Part shown: positions 26,268-35,009 of the stretch, piece after piece | How the letters are laid out: each line of letters opens with the position of its first letter | Numbering within the stretch: position 1 is the stretch's first letter | Assembly (NCBI RefSeq): GCF_001651855.1 | Contig: NZ_LNQC01000053.1 | Coordinates: forward strand, 186,001 to 250,000 | Source: Sinorhizobium americanum | GTDB lineage: Bacteria; Pseudomonadota; Alphaproteobacteria; Rhizobiales; Rhizobiaceae | Reading direction: 5' to 3' | DNA length: 64,000 bases | Translations under genes and position numbers: made by a program | Notes under the pieces: generated by a model | Told to the model about the DNA's origin: nothing | What the model saw: only the letters and a program-made list of their open reading frames with translations | The model's database searches: none

Positions 26268-27167
26268 ATGAACACGACCACAAGAACTCAAGACGAGGTC
26301 CTCACCGATACCGCCGAAGGCATGAGCTATCTCAACCGCCTGCCGCGCCGGATCGTCACCCTCTACCTGCCGATGGCGGTCTTCGTCTTCGTGCTGCTCT
26401 TTCCGTTCTACTGGATGGCGATCACGGCGGTGAAGCCGAACTCCCAGCTCACCGACTACAACAATTACAGCCCCTTCTGGGTCGTCGGCCCGACGCTCGA
26501 CCACATCAAATATCTGCTCTTCGAGACCTCGTATCCGGGCTGGCTGTGGAACACGATGCTGGTTGCCGTCGGCTCGACGATCCTTTCGCTGGCGGCGTCT
26601 ATCTTCGCGGCCTATGCGATCGAGCGGGTGCGCTTCACCGGCTCGCGGCCGGTCGGGCTGATGATCTTCCTCGCCTATCTCGTACCACCGTCGATCCTCT
26701 TCATCCCGCTCGCCTTCATCGTCTTCAAGTTCGGCATTTACGATTCCAAGCTGGCGCTGATCTTCACCTATCCGACCTTCCTCATCCCGTTCTGCACCTG
26801 GCTGCTGATGGGCTATTTCCGCTCGATCCCGTTCGAGCTCGAGGAAAGCGCGCTGGTGGACGGGGCGACGCGCTGGCAGATCCTCGTCCGGATCATCCTG
26901 CCGCTCGCCGTGCCGGGTCTGATATCGGCCGGCATCTTCGCCTTCACGCTGTCCTGGAACGAGTTCATCTATGCGCTGACATTCATCCAGTCGTCGGAGA
27001 ACAAGACCGTGCCGGTCGGCGTGCTGACTGAACTGGTGCGCGGCGACGTGTTCGAATGGGGAGCGCTGATGGCCGGCGCGCTGTTCGGCTCGCTGCCGGT
27101 GGTCATCCTCTATTCGTTCTTCGTCGACTATTACGTCTCGTCGATGACTGGCGCGGTGAAGGAGTGA
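26268..27167 (+). CDS. ABC importer permease (MalG/UgpE type)
   Basis: 299 residues. There are six hydrophobic segments, and the EAA loop reads ELEESALVDGATRWQILVRIILP, followed by SWNEFIYALTFI, typical of MalG-type subunits. It is the last gene of the GntR-denD-SDR-ABC run; the next gene converges from the other strand 6 bases later. Together with the preceding three genes it makes a complete importer. Confidence 0.92.
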   Translation: MNTTTRTQDEVLTDTAEGMSYLNRLPRRIVTLYLPMAVFVFVLLFPFYWMAITAVKPNSQLTDYNNYSPFWVVGPTLDHIKYLLFETSYPGWLWNTMLVAVGSTILSLAASIFAAYAIERVRFTGSRPVGLMIFLAYLVPPSILFIPLAFIVFKFGIYDSKLALIFTYPTFLIPFCTWLLMGYFRSIPFELEESALVDGATRWQILVRIILPLAVPGLISAGIFAFTLSWNEFIYALTFIQSSENKTVPVGVLTELVRGDVFEWGALMAGALFGSLPVVILYSFFVDYYVSSMTGAVKE

Positions 27168-27173
27168 TCGCTG

Positions 27174-27830
27174 TCACCGCCGGCCCACAACGAGGACGAC
27201 AAGCATGGCGAGGACCGCGGCGAATGGCGCCAGGGCACCTAGATCCTCCATGGCCCAAAGGGTGAGCCCGCTATAGACACACCAGACGATCGGGATGGGC
27301 AGAAGCAGCCACAGCCTCTTCTGCCCGACTATCAGCATGGCGCCGAAGGTGGTCGCAACAGTCGGATCGGGCATCATCCCGAAGGTTTCCGCCGTGGCGG
27401 GCGAGCGGCCTGCCACAAGGGCGATGAACGGATAGGCGAGCAGGCCGCAAACCGCGAGGCCGATGCCGCCGTGACGACGTAGCCCGCCGGCATCGGTGGG
27501 CGAGCGCGGCAGGAGGGCGGTCAGAACCAGCAATCCCGCCTGGGCGAAAAAGACGGCAGCAGCATAGGACATCGCCCAGTTAATGCTGGCATAGCGCGTC
27601 CACAGGAACTGCCAGGCGCAGAACGCCCATGCCAGGGCGAAGAGCGGGAGAACCGCAATCCGAGCACGGGAAACCTGCAGGGCCGCCGGAACGAGCAGGG
27701 CGAGCGCTCCGGCGATAAAGGCAAGCTGAAGCGGCCAGAATTCTTGATTGTAGCGTTCGATGAGGCGGAAATAGACGCGCGGCGAGAACATCAGGAAGTC
27801 GGCGAGCGTGTAGGTCCCCCAATCGGACAT
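27174..27830 (-). CDS. DUF6064-type membrane protein
   Basis: 218 residues with about six hydrophobic segments. The N-terminus (FLMFSPRVYFRLIERYNQEFWP) and the C-terminal FGMMPDPTVATTFGAML are recognised from a family of small uncharacterised membrane proteins (DUF6064). No enzymatic residues stand out. It ends tail to tail with the ABC permease. A 34-base gap separates it from the aldo/keto reductase upstream, so the two may be co-transcribed. Confidence 0.65.
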   Translation of the reverse strand: MSDWGTYTLADFLMFSPRVYFRLIERYNQEFWPLQLAFIAGALALLVPAALQVSRARIAVLPLFALAWAFCAWQFLWTRYASINWAMSYAAAVFFAQAGLLVLTALLPRSPTDAGGLRRHGGIGLAVCGLLAYPFIALVAGRSPATAETFGMMPDPTVATTFGAMLIVGQKRLWLLLPIPIVWCVYSGLTLWAMEDLGALAPFAAVLAMLVVLVVGRR

Positions 27831-27864
27831 CAGCCAAGCTTCCCGTCAGGAGTCGCGCGGCCCC

Positions 27865-28782
27865 TCACAGCGCTTCCACATAGTCGATCATGCGCCGGCG
27901 TAGCTTCTCGTGAGGCAGAATCCCGCCTGCGGCCTCGAGGTTTTCGCGCACGTGGTCGACCCGCGTGGTCGCCGGAATCACGCAGGTGACCGCCGGATGG
28001 GAGATGATGAATTTCAAGAGGAACTGCGCCCAGTTGCGCGCGCCCGCCTCGGCGAGCCACTCCGGCAGCGGCTCGTCCTCGATCTGGCGGATCAGGTCAC
28101 CCTCTCGGAACGGCCGGTTGGCGATGACGGCGATGCCCTTTTCCCGGGCCAAGGGCAGAATGCGCTCCTCGATCTCGCGGTCGAGGATGTTGTAGGTCGC
28201 CTGGACGAAGTCGATCGGCTGGCTTGCCATGACTCTCTCGATCTCGCGGTGCCTGCGCCCTTCCGATGTCGTGATGCCGACATAGCGCAACTGTCCTGCC
28301 GCCTTCAATTCAAGGAGCGCCGGCAAGTGCTCTTCCCAGGAGACGAGATTGTGCACCTGCATGAGGTCGAACTTGTCGACGCCCCAATAGGCGCGCGACG
28401 CCTCGATCTGCGCGCCTCCCTGTCCCGCGTCCGATATCCAGACCTTCTCGGCTGAAAACAGGCGTTCCGGATAGCCGAGCTTTCGGAGACCGTAGCCGAT
28501 CGTCGGCTGCGAGGAACTGTACATCGGCGAGGAATCGATCATGCGTCCGCCGCCCTCGAAGAAGGCGGCCATCACCGCGGCACATTCCTCCATGAGCACC
28601 GGATCGTCCCCGACATTGAAGGTGATCCAGGTGCCGAGACCGACCACCGGGATCGGTTCTCCTGTGGACGGGATCGGCCTGGTGAGAATGCCGGTCGGCT
28701 GGCCGAGAGCCAGCCGCGGCGCCAACGGCAGCAATGCGCCGATGCCAAGCCCCTGAACGGTCGCGCGCCGAGTGATCGTCAT
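27865..28782 (-). CDS. Aldo/keto reductase with Tat-like signal
   Basis: 305 residues from MTITRRATVQGLGIGALLP; the frame upstream of 28782 has no ribosome binding site. TRRATVQGLGIG followed by a hydrophobic stretch and ALGQPTG is a Tat-type export signal, unusual for a family that is mostly cytoplasmic. The reductase barrel shows VVGLGTWITF, the Asp-Ser-Ser-Pro-Met-Tyr catalytic region (IDSSPMY), the lysine in SAEKVWIS and the histidine in QVHNLVSW. The substrate is unknown. Confidence 0.82.
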   Translation of the reverse strand: MTITRRATVQGLGIGALLPLAPRLALGQPTGILTRPIPSTGEPIPVVGLGTWITFNVGDDPVLMEECAAVMAAFFEGGGRMIDSSPMYSSSQPTIGYGLRKLGYPERLFSAEKVWISDAGQGGAQIEASRAYWGVDKFDLMQVHNLVSWEEHLPALLELKAAGQLRYVGITTSEGRRHREIERVMASQPIDFVQATYNILDREIEERILPLAREKGIAVIANRPFREGDLIRQIEDEPLPEWLAEAGARNWAQFLLKFIISHPAVTCVIPATTRVDHVRENLEAAGGILPHEKLRRRMIDYVEAL

Positions 28783-28968
28783 CGGTCGCCCCCTTTCGCA
28801 AAGCCCTACTCCTGCATGCTTCCTTAGATCGTAGGCGATTTGAGGACAAAAGCATGCAGCCATTCAAATTGCGCTGATAAGACGCGGCGCTGTAGCGTGG
28901 GCGCATAATGAACCCGGTGGCCACAGCGCTGAAGCCACGAAGCCGTGATCGATGCCGAAAGCCGACGC

Positions 28969-29451
28969 TCAGTTGCTTTGGTTGAAGGCGCGCTCGAGCG
29001 CGGCAATGTCGACCTTCACCATGCCGAGCATGGCCTCGGTGGCGCGTTTGGCCCGGTCGCGGTCGGGGCTGGATATCATCTCTCCCAGGACGCGCGGAGC
29101 GATCTGCCAGGAGAGGCCCCACCGGTCCTTCAGCCAGCCGCATTGTTCCGCCTCGCCGCCATTGGCCAGGAAGGCGTCCCAGATGCGGTCAATCTCGTCC
29201 TGGCTGTCGCACTCGACCAGGATCGAGAAGGCGTGGTTGAAGGGATCGAGCGGCCCCGCCTCGAGCGCGATGAAATTCTGGCCCTCCAGAGTGAACTCGA
29301 TCACCTTGACGCTACCGGGAGGACCGCTCGGCGTCTCCGCCGGCACAGCCGTCTCGCCCGATATGGTCGAGTTCGGGATAGTCGAAACATAAAAGGCAAC
29401 CGCTTCGCGGGCTTCCTTGGCAAACCAGAGATGAGAGACGATCTTGGGCAT
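28969..29451 (-). CDS. VOC superfamily protein (PhnB-like)
   Basis: 160 residues. The fold of the vicinal-oxygen-chelate superfamily is recognised from SHLWFAKEAREAVAFYVSTIPNS, FTLEGQNFIALEAGP, FNHAFSILVECDSQDEID and GWLKDRWGLSWQI. These proteins are usually labelled PhnB-like or 3-demethylubiquinone methyltransferase-like, but most have no proven activity. It stands between the aldo/keto reductase and a small membrane protein on the same strand, without tight operon spacing. Confidence 0.83.
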   Translation of the reverse strand: MPKIVSHLWFAKEAREAVAFYVSTIPNSTISGETAVPAETPSGPPGSVKVIEFTLEGQNFIALEAGPLDPFNHAFSILVECDSQDEIDRIWDAFLANGGEAEQCGWLKDRWGLSWQIAPRVLGEMISSPDRDRAKRATEAMLGMVKVDIAALERAFNQSN

Positions 29452-29600
29452 CGAATGTGCTCCTCCGAGATTTTCGAATGGCTCAAGGACGTCCCGGCGT
29501 GCCGGAAACCGACAGTGGAGCGCAAAAAGTTCCGTCGGATCAAAGGTTGCGCTCCGTCGGCAAGGTCCGGTTCCGTGGTCACGCAGGTGGTGCAGCCCTG

Positions 29601-30011
29601 CTACCAGGGCCGCCAGCCGCTCGACCAGTAACGCTCCTTCAACTCGCTCAGGCGATCCTCGATATCTGAGATGACGTCCTCGACGCGTGAAGAACGCCGC
29701 ATGGACCAGGAGGGGCGGCTGGTACTTGCCAGGATGAGGCCGACAAGGCCGACCAACGCGACGGCGGTCCAGGCCGGGTGCTCCCTTGCCATCTCTCCGG
29801 CCCTGCGCCCGGTATCCCTGACGGTGTTCGCCACGGCCCTGCCCGACGGGATGCCGAGATCGGCCAGGGTGTCTTTCAGCGCGTTGACCTGCTCACGAAG
29901 CCAGCGGACTTCTTCCTCCATGCTCTTTTGGTTCGCAACGCCAACCGTGCCGGACTTTGTATCGACGACGCCGCGCGGGACAGCCGAACCGATTGGTTTT
30001 TCTTGTGCCAT
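29601..30011 (-). CDS. Small protein with one membrane segment, function unknown
   Basis: 136 residues from MAQEKPIGSAV, with GGAGGATC seven bases before the ATG; the upstream frame to 30104 is unsupported. It has a predicted helical region (about 35-70, EEEVRWLREQVNALKDTLADLG), then a basic segment, one hydrophobic span (about 82-100, TAVALVGLVGLILA) and a C-terminal charged helix. The layout recalls ribosome- or membrane-associated ElaB/YqjD-type proteins, but similarity is not clear enough to assign it. Confidence 0.65.
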   Translation of the reverse strand: MAQEKPIGSAVPRGVVDTKSGTVGVANQKSMEEEVRWLREQVNALKDTLADLGIPSGRAVANTVRDTGRRAGEMAREHPAWTAVALVGLVGLILASTSRPSWSMRRSSRVEDVISDIEDRLSELKERYWSSGWRPW

Positions 30012-30201
30012 TTTGTTGATCCTCCATATCCGGACCGTCACGTGGTCCCCAGAGGAAACGGCGGCAGGGCGTTCGAGTTCCTTGAACGGGCAGGCGGTTC
30101 CCATGCAGCGCTCCTTGGCTCTAATCTAGGCTGCGGGCCGAGCTATATGATTCAAGGACGTGTGGGATCGCCACGCAGCGTAGCCCGTTGAAGGTGCCAG
30201 A

Positions 30202-31203
30202 GTGAACAAGACGAACTACCGGGACATCGCCCGTCACGCGGGAGTGGGAACCGCCACCGTCGAGCGGGTCCTGAACGGACGGGGAAGTGTACGCCCTGAA
30301 CTTGTCGAGAAGGTTCTCCTTGCCGCGCGTGCCTTGAACTACCCGCGCAAACTTCCCGAGGCGCATCGAGGATTGCTGCGCATCGAAGTGCTGATGGTTC
30401 GTCCGGAAACGACTTTTTATCAGCGGCTCTCCAAGGCGTTCGAAAGAATCGCGGCCACCCTCGATCCGCTGGTCGTCGTGCAACGCAGCTTTGCCGAAGA
30501 GAGGAAGCCGGAGGAGATTGCCCGGCGCATCGTGTCCACCGACGTAGCACGCGCCGGCCTGATCCTTGCAGTGCCCACCAGCCCGGTGATCAGCGCCGCG
30601 GTTGAAAAGGTGAATGCGCAAGGCCTGCCGGTGGTCCATGTCGTGACGCGAGCTTCGGATCGCGCGGGAGAATTCATCGGCATTGACAATCATGCCGCCG
30701 GCCGGTCGGCGGCGCTTTACATAAGCCGCATGGCGCCTCGTATCGGGCCGATCGTTGCAATCTGCCACCCCGTCTATCAGGTGCATCGCGACCGTATCCG
30801 CGGCTTTTCGGACTATTTTTGTGCAAACCCCGGCGGCTCCAGCTTCGAATGGCTTGGATTCGGTCGCGACGAGGAGCGCGTCAGCGCCGACCGGCTGTGG
30901 TCGGCACTGGAGATGTATCCCAATCTTGCCGGTCTCTATAACGCCGGAGGCGCGAATTCCGCCTTGATCGAGGTGCTTCGCCGCCACCCCCGCGGCCCTG
31001 ATGTGTTCTTCGTGGGGCACGAACTGACCGAAAACACGCGCGCGGCCCTGCGCGACGGCATCATGGATGTGGTGCTGGACCAAGCGCCGGAGGCGCAGGC
31101 CCGGCGTGCGCTGGACCTGATCCTGCATCGCACGGGGCTGACCGATATCGAGCCGGATCAGGCTCCCATCCGCTTCATCACCATCACCAAGGAAGGGCTT
31201 TGA
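30202..31203 (+). CDS. LacI-family regulator of the moc-like operon
   Basis: 333 residues with a GTG start after GAAGG. The DNA-binding domain reads YRDIARHAGVGTATVERVLNGRG; the usual Ser of VSRVLN is replaced by Glu, a change seen in some family branches. The sensor domain follows the sugar-binding-protein fold (SPVISAAVEKVNAQGLPVVHV, IGIDNHAAGRSAALYI). It lies 173 bases upstream of the hydroxylase gene on the same strand. A sugar or inositol-like ligand is likely given the RbsB-type protein encoded downstream. Confidence 0.88.
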   Translation: MNKTNYRDIARHAGVGTATVERVLNGRGSVRPELVEKVLLAARALNYPRKLPEAHRGLLRIEVLMVRPETTFYQRLSKAFERIAATLDPLVVVQRSFAEERKPEEIARRIVSTDVARAGLILAVPTSPVISAAVEKVNAQGLPVVHVVTRASDRAGEFIGIDNHAAGRSAALYISRMAPRIGPIVAICHPVYQVHRDRIRGFSDYFCANPGGSSFEWLGFGRDEERVSADRLWSALEMYPNLAGLYNAGGANSALIEVLRRHPRGPDVFFVGHELTENTRAALRDGIMDVVLDQAPEAQARRALDLILHRTGLTDIEPDQAPIRFITITKEGL

Positions 31204-31301
31204 TCTAATCAGATCAAAGAAGGCTTCGGCGTTCGGAAGGCCCCCTGATAATTTCGGGTCAGGGAGGAGAGCCGGAGCGTCGTGATGGAGCGACACCGGG
31301 C

Positions 31302-31319
31302 AAAAGGCGCAAAAGGCGC
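31302..31319. repeat. Tandem 9-bp direct repeat in the moc-like leader
   Basis: AAAAGGCGC occurs twice head to tail (31302-31310 and 31311-31319), about 57 bases before the hydroxylase start codon. It could be a regulator contact site; no palindrome of LacI form was recognised here. Confidence 0.3.
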
Positions 31320-31376
31320 TCTCCTCCACCAGAGACATTTGCGCGGGCGCGAGCAATCCGCCCGAAGGAGAGTGCA

Positions 31377-32411
31377 ATGGACGACCTGAAATTTGGAACG
31401 CGCAACAAGCGCGGCGACTGGGCGCCGAACCAGCCGGTCGAGACCGCGCCGCTGTTCGTCTTCCCGCCCCGGCTGACGGCAATCCTGAAGTGGTTGCCGC
31501 ACTACTTCTTCCCCTGGAACATGATCTTCGCGGCGTCGGCCGTGGCCTACTGGGCATGGGCGATCCCGCCGATCGAGACGATGCAGACGATTAGCATCGG
31601 CTGGATCGTCTGGCTTTATGCAGTGAACGCGATCTGCGTGGTCCTCTTCTATGGCGCCTTCGAGCTCCACCTCTATGTCCTGAAGCGACAGGAGAACCGG
31701 TTCAAGTACAACGGAAAGTTCCCGGCTGATCAGAAGAGCAAGGCGTTCTGGTTCGAAAGCCAGAACCTCGACAACATCCTGCGCACCTTTCTTTCAGGCG
31801 TGACCATCTGGACGGCGGTCGAGGTCGCCATGCTGTGGGCCCATGCCAACGGCTATGCGCCCTGGCTCAGTTTTGCGGAAAATCCGTGGACGCTCGCATT
31901 TGTCGCGCTGGTGGTACCGATCATCCACGAGTTCCACTTCTTCTGCATTCACCGGGTGATCCACACGCCGTTCCTCTACAAGTGGGTGCATTCGGTCCAC
32001 CATAACTCGGTCAATCCGTCGCCCTGGTCGTCGCTGTCGATGCATCCGGTCGAGCACCTCTTCTACTTCGGGACGGCGTTCTACCACCTGATCCTGCCCT
32101 CCAACCCGATCCTCATGCTCTACCAAGTCCACTATGCAGGCTTCGGAGCCATTCCTGGCCATGTCGGCTTCGACAAGGTCGAGATCGGCGAGGACAGGCT
32201 GGTCGATAGCCATGCCTATGCTCACTACCTGCACCACAAGTATTTCGAGGTGAACTACGGCGACGCCTTGATCCCGCTCGATAAGTGGTTCGGCACCTGG
32301 CATGACGGCTCTGCGGAGGGCGAGGCCCGCATGCAGGAACGCTATCGCAAGCGGAAGGAAAAGCTCGCGGCTCGCAAGGTGCGCGTTGAAGTCAGGGAGG
32401 CTGCTGGATGA
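31377..32411 (+). CDS. MocD-like membrane di-iron hydroxylase (fatty acid hydroxylase/sterol desaturase superfamily)
   Basis: 344 residues with four or more hydrophobic segments. Histidine clusters that bind the di-iron centre are visible: HEFHFFCIHRVIH near residue 180, HSVHHNS near 205 and HYLHHKYFEVNYGD near 285. Such enzymes insert oxygen using electrons from a ferredoxin. The next gene (ATGA overlap) is a MocE-type ferredoxin and a ferredoxin reductase is 1.1 kb on, which is the mocD-E-F layout known from rhizopine demethylation in S. meliloti. The substrate here is not proven. Confidence 0.82.
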   Translation: MDDLKFGTRNKRGDWAPNQPVETAPLFVFPPRLTAILKWLPHYFFPWNMIFAASAVAYWAWAIPPIETMQTISIGWIVWLYAVNAICVVLFYGAFELHLYVLKRQENRFKYNGKFPADQKSKAFWFESQNLDNILRTFLSGVTIWTAVEVAMLWAHANGYAPWLSFAENPWTLAFVALVVPIIHEFHFFCIHRVIHTPFLYKWVHSVHHNSVNPSPWSSLSMHPVEHLFYFGTAFYHLILPSNPILMLYQVHYAGFGAIPGHVGFDKVEIGEDRLVDSHAYAHYLHHKYFEVNYGDALIPLDKWFGTWHDGSAEGEARMQERYRKRKEKLAARKVRVEVREAAG

Positions 32412-32719
32412 CCTGGGTCTCAGTTTGCAAGCTTGACGACATCGAACAGGAAGGCGCCATCCGCTTCGATCACGGCAGCCGCACCTACGCGATCTACCGT
32501 GGCCCCGACGACAGCGTCTACTGCACCGCCGGCCTCTGCACACACGAGGCGATTCATCTCGCGGACGGGTTGGTCATGGATTTCGAGGTGGAGTGCCCGA
32601 AGCATTCCGGCGCTTTCGACTATCGCACCGGCGAGGCCTTGAGGCTCCCGGCCTGCGAGAACCTGAAAACCTATCCCGCCGAGGTGTTCGACGGAGAAAT
32701 TCGCGTGGCCCTCGGCTAG
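32408..32719 (+). CDS. mocE: MocE-family Rieske [2Fe-2S] ferredoxin
   Basis: 103 residues; the ATG overlaps the preceding stop codon. The two Rieske ligand pairs are clear: CTHEAIHLADG and CPKHSGAFDYRTG. This length and the LADGLVMDFEVECPKH pattern are typical of the MocE group, soluble ferredoxins that pass electrons to a partner oxygenase. The partner is almost certainly the hydroxylase just upstream, with the reductase encoded at 33.8 kb supplying electrons. The name reflects the family; rhizopine use is inferred. Confidence 0.88.
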   Translation: MTWVSVCKLDDIEQEGAIRFDHGSRTYAIYRGPDDSVYCTAGLCTHEAIHLADGLVMDFEVECPKHSGAFDYRTGEALRLPACENLKTYPAEVFDGEIRVALG

Positions 32720-32796
32720 GGCGCGCACGATTGGCTAGGCCCGGTGGGCCTCCGGGATTTGAACTGGGGTGGCCCGGCACCCCAAGGGAGGATGAC

Positions 32797-33741
32797 ATGA
32801 GATCAATCTGTACGGCGGCCGTTCTGGCGGCCCTGATGGCAGGCACCGCATCGGCCGAGACGATCGGCGTTTCGATGCAGAGCTTCGACAACAACTTCCA
32901 GACGCTGCTGCGCAACGGCCTCAGTGAAAGGGCCTCCGCGGTAAACGGCGTCAGTCTCCAGATCGAGGATGCGCAGACCGACATCTCCAAGCAGCGCAGC
33001 CAGGTGGACAACTTCATCGCTTCGGGCGTAGACGCGATCATCATGACGGTGGCGGATACGTCCGCGGCGCCCGGCATCAGCGAAGCGGCCCAGAAGGCGG
33101 GAATTCCGCTTGTCTACCTCAATCTCGAGCCGGAAAATATCGACCAGCTCCCCGAGAGGCAGGCCTATGTCGGTTCGAAGGAGACCGACTCGGGAAGGCT
33201 CGGTGCCGAGGCCGCCTGCGAGCTGTTGAAAGCAAAGGGCAGGGCAGGCGACGCGCAGGCCTACATATTGATGGGCGATCTGGCGCACCAGGCGTCGCGC
33301 GATCGCACGTCGTCGGTCAAGGAAACGCTGGCTGCAGGTGACTGCAAGGGAGTGACCATCGCCGACGAGCAGTCCGCCGCCTGGACCCGCACGAACGCTA
33401 TGGATCTGACCACGAACTGGATCACCGCCGGCCGTCCTATCGACGTGATTTTCGCCAACAATGACGAGATGGCAATTGGCGCCATCCAGGCACTCAAGGC
33501 CGCGGGCGTGTCGATGGATGAGGTGATCGTCGTTGGCATCGATGCGACGCAGGATGCGCTTGCGGCGATGGCAGCGGGTGACCTGGACGTGACGGTCTTC
33601 CAGAATGCCAAGGGACAGTCGGCAAGTGCCGTGGATGCGGCCGTGGCGCTGGCCCAGGGAAAGAGCATCGACAAGGAGGTCTGGGTTCCCTTCGAACTCG
33701 TCACCCCCAAGAACATGGCCGAATACGCTCACCAGAACTGA
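32797..33741 (+). CDS. Sugar-type periplasmic binding protein (RbsB/MocB-like)
   Basis: 314 residues from MRSICTAAVLAALMAGTASAE, a clean Sec signal peptide cleaved near ASA-ET; AAGGGAGGA precedes the ATG. The mature protein is a class B (ribose-type) binding protein: IGVSMQSFDNNFQTLLRNGL, DAIIMTVADTS, FANNDEMAIGAIQALKAAG. MocB, a rhizopine-binding protein, belongs to this family. Matching ATPase and permease genes are not adjacent anywhere in the window, so it must work with a transporter encoded elsewhere, or as a sensor. Confidence 0.88.
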   Translation: MRSICTAAVLAALMAGTASAETIGVSMQSFDNNFQTLLRNGLSERASAVNGVSLQIEDAQTDISKQRSQVDNFIASGVDAIIMTVADTSAAPGISEAAQKAGIPLVYLNLEPENIDQLPERQAYVGSKETDSGRLGAEAACELLKAKGRAGDAQAYILMGDLAHQASRDRTSSVKETLAAGDCKGVTIADEQSAAWTRTNAMDLTTNWITAGRPIDVIFANNDEMAIGAIQALKAAGVSMDEVIVVGIDATQDALAAMAAGDLDVTVFQNAKGQSASAVDAAVALAQGKSIDKEVWVPFELVTPKNMAEYAHQN

Positions 33742-33803
33742 TCCTCCCCGACCGGCGCATCTGTCCAATATTGTGCCGGTCCATTTTTCACACGGAGAGA
33801 ACC

Positions 33804-35009
33804 ATGGACGGTATCGTCATCATCGGTGCCGGGGAATGCGGCACACGAGCGGCATTCGCCCTGCGCGAAGCGGGCTATTCCGGGGCCGTCACACTGGTCG
33901 GAGCCGAGCCGCATCTGCCCTATGAACGGCCACCGCTGTCGAAGCCGATGAACGGTGCGGTTGAGATGAAGCTGATCTGCGCGAAGGAAGCGCTGGAGGC
34001 GGCCGCTATCAATTACCTTCAGGGCTCGTCGGCCTCGAAGCTGGACGCTGATGCCGGAACCGTGACGTTAAGCGATGGCCGGGTTCTAAGCTATGAAAAG
34101 TTGCTTCTCGCCACCGGTGCGCGTCCGAGACGGCTCGCCTGTCCCGGTGCAGAGCGCGCGCTGGAGTTCCGTACCCATGCTCAGGCCGAGGCGATTTTCG
34201 CCCGAGTTGGGGCAGCTCAAGCGGTTGCGATCATCGGCGGCGGGTTGATCGGGATGGAAGTGGCATCGGTCCTTCGCGAAAAAGACGTCGATGTAAGTGT
34301 GATCGAAGCCGCGCAGAAGCCCCTGGGTCGCGCAGTCCCCCAGCGCTTTGCCGACAGGTTGCATGCCAGACATGTTGCGGAAGGGGTGCATTTCCACCTG
34401 GATCGGGGCGTTGTGGCAATTGACAATGATGGCGTCATCCTGGCCGATGGCAGCACGGTGCCCGCAGATCTTGTTGTCAGCGCCATCGGCGTCCTGCCCG
34501 AAATCGATTTGGCCGAAGCGGCCGGACTGGCCACGGGCGACGGAATTCTGACGGATACGTTCCTTCGCACCAGTGCGCCAGAGATTTTCGCCGCCGGCGA
34601 CTGCGCGGCGGTGGCTCAGCCCGGTGGCGGACATGCTCGCTTCGAGAGCTGGCGGAACGCGAGAACACAGGCCGGGACTGCTGCCAGGAACATGGCCGGT
34701 GCGGCCGAGGTCTTCAACGCCATTCCCTGGTTCTGGTCCGACCAATACGATCTTGGCTTGCAGGTGGTGGGGTTGCCGCAACCATGGCATCAGAGCGTCG
34801 TGCGCTCTATCGGCGACGGCGAGCTTGAGTTCTATCTGGACGATGGGCGCCTCGTCGCCGCGGCTGGTCTCGGGATCGGCAATAGCGTGGCCAAGGACAT
34901 CAAGCTGTCCGAGATGTTGATTGCCGCAGGCGTCAGGCCTGGTTCTGAGGCATTGGCCGACCCGGACATGAACCTCAAAGCTCTTCTGAAAAGCACCCGG
35001 GCCGCTTGA
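33804..35009 (+). CDS. Ferredoxin reductase, MocF-like FAD/NAD(P)H oxidoreductase
   Basis: 401 residues from MDGIVIIGAGECGTRAAFAL after GGAGAGAA. It has the FAD-binding N-terminus, the PYERPPLSKP active-site loop typical of ferredoxin/rubredoxin reductases, the second nucleotide motif VAIIGGGLIGMEVASVL, and the FAD motif FAAGDCAAV. The C-terminal reductase domain includes WFWSDQYDLGLQVVG. It should feed electrons to the MocE-type ferredoxin and so to the hydroxylase. Its stop codon overlaps the start of the isomerase gene (TGATG). Confidence 0.9.
   Translation: MDGIVIIGAGECGTRAAFALREAGYSGAVTLVGAEPHLPYERPPLSKPMNGAVEMKLICAKEALEAAAINYLQGSSASKLDADAGTVTLSDGRVLSYEKLLLATGARPRRLACPGAERALEFRTHAQAEAIFARVGAAQAVAIIGGGLIGMEVASVLREKDVDVSVIEAAQKPLGRAVPQRFADRLHARHVAEGVHFHLDRGVVAIDNDGVILADGSTVPADLVVSAIGVLPEIDLAEAAGLATGDGILTDTFLRTSAPEIFAAGDCAAVAQPGGGHARFESWRNARTQAGTAARNMAGAAEVFNAIPWFWSDQYDLGLQVVGLPQPWHQSVVRSIGDGELEFYLDDGRLVAAAGLGIGNSVAKDIKLSEMLIAAGVRPGSEALADPDMNLKALLKSTRAA

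Noticed and set aside
30121-31557. 478-codon leftward frame
   Set aside because: It is antisense to the LacI gene and the start of the hydroxylase gene and shows no family features.
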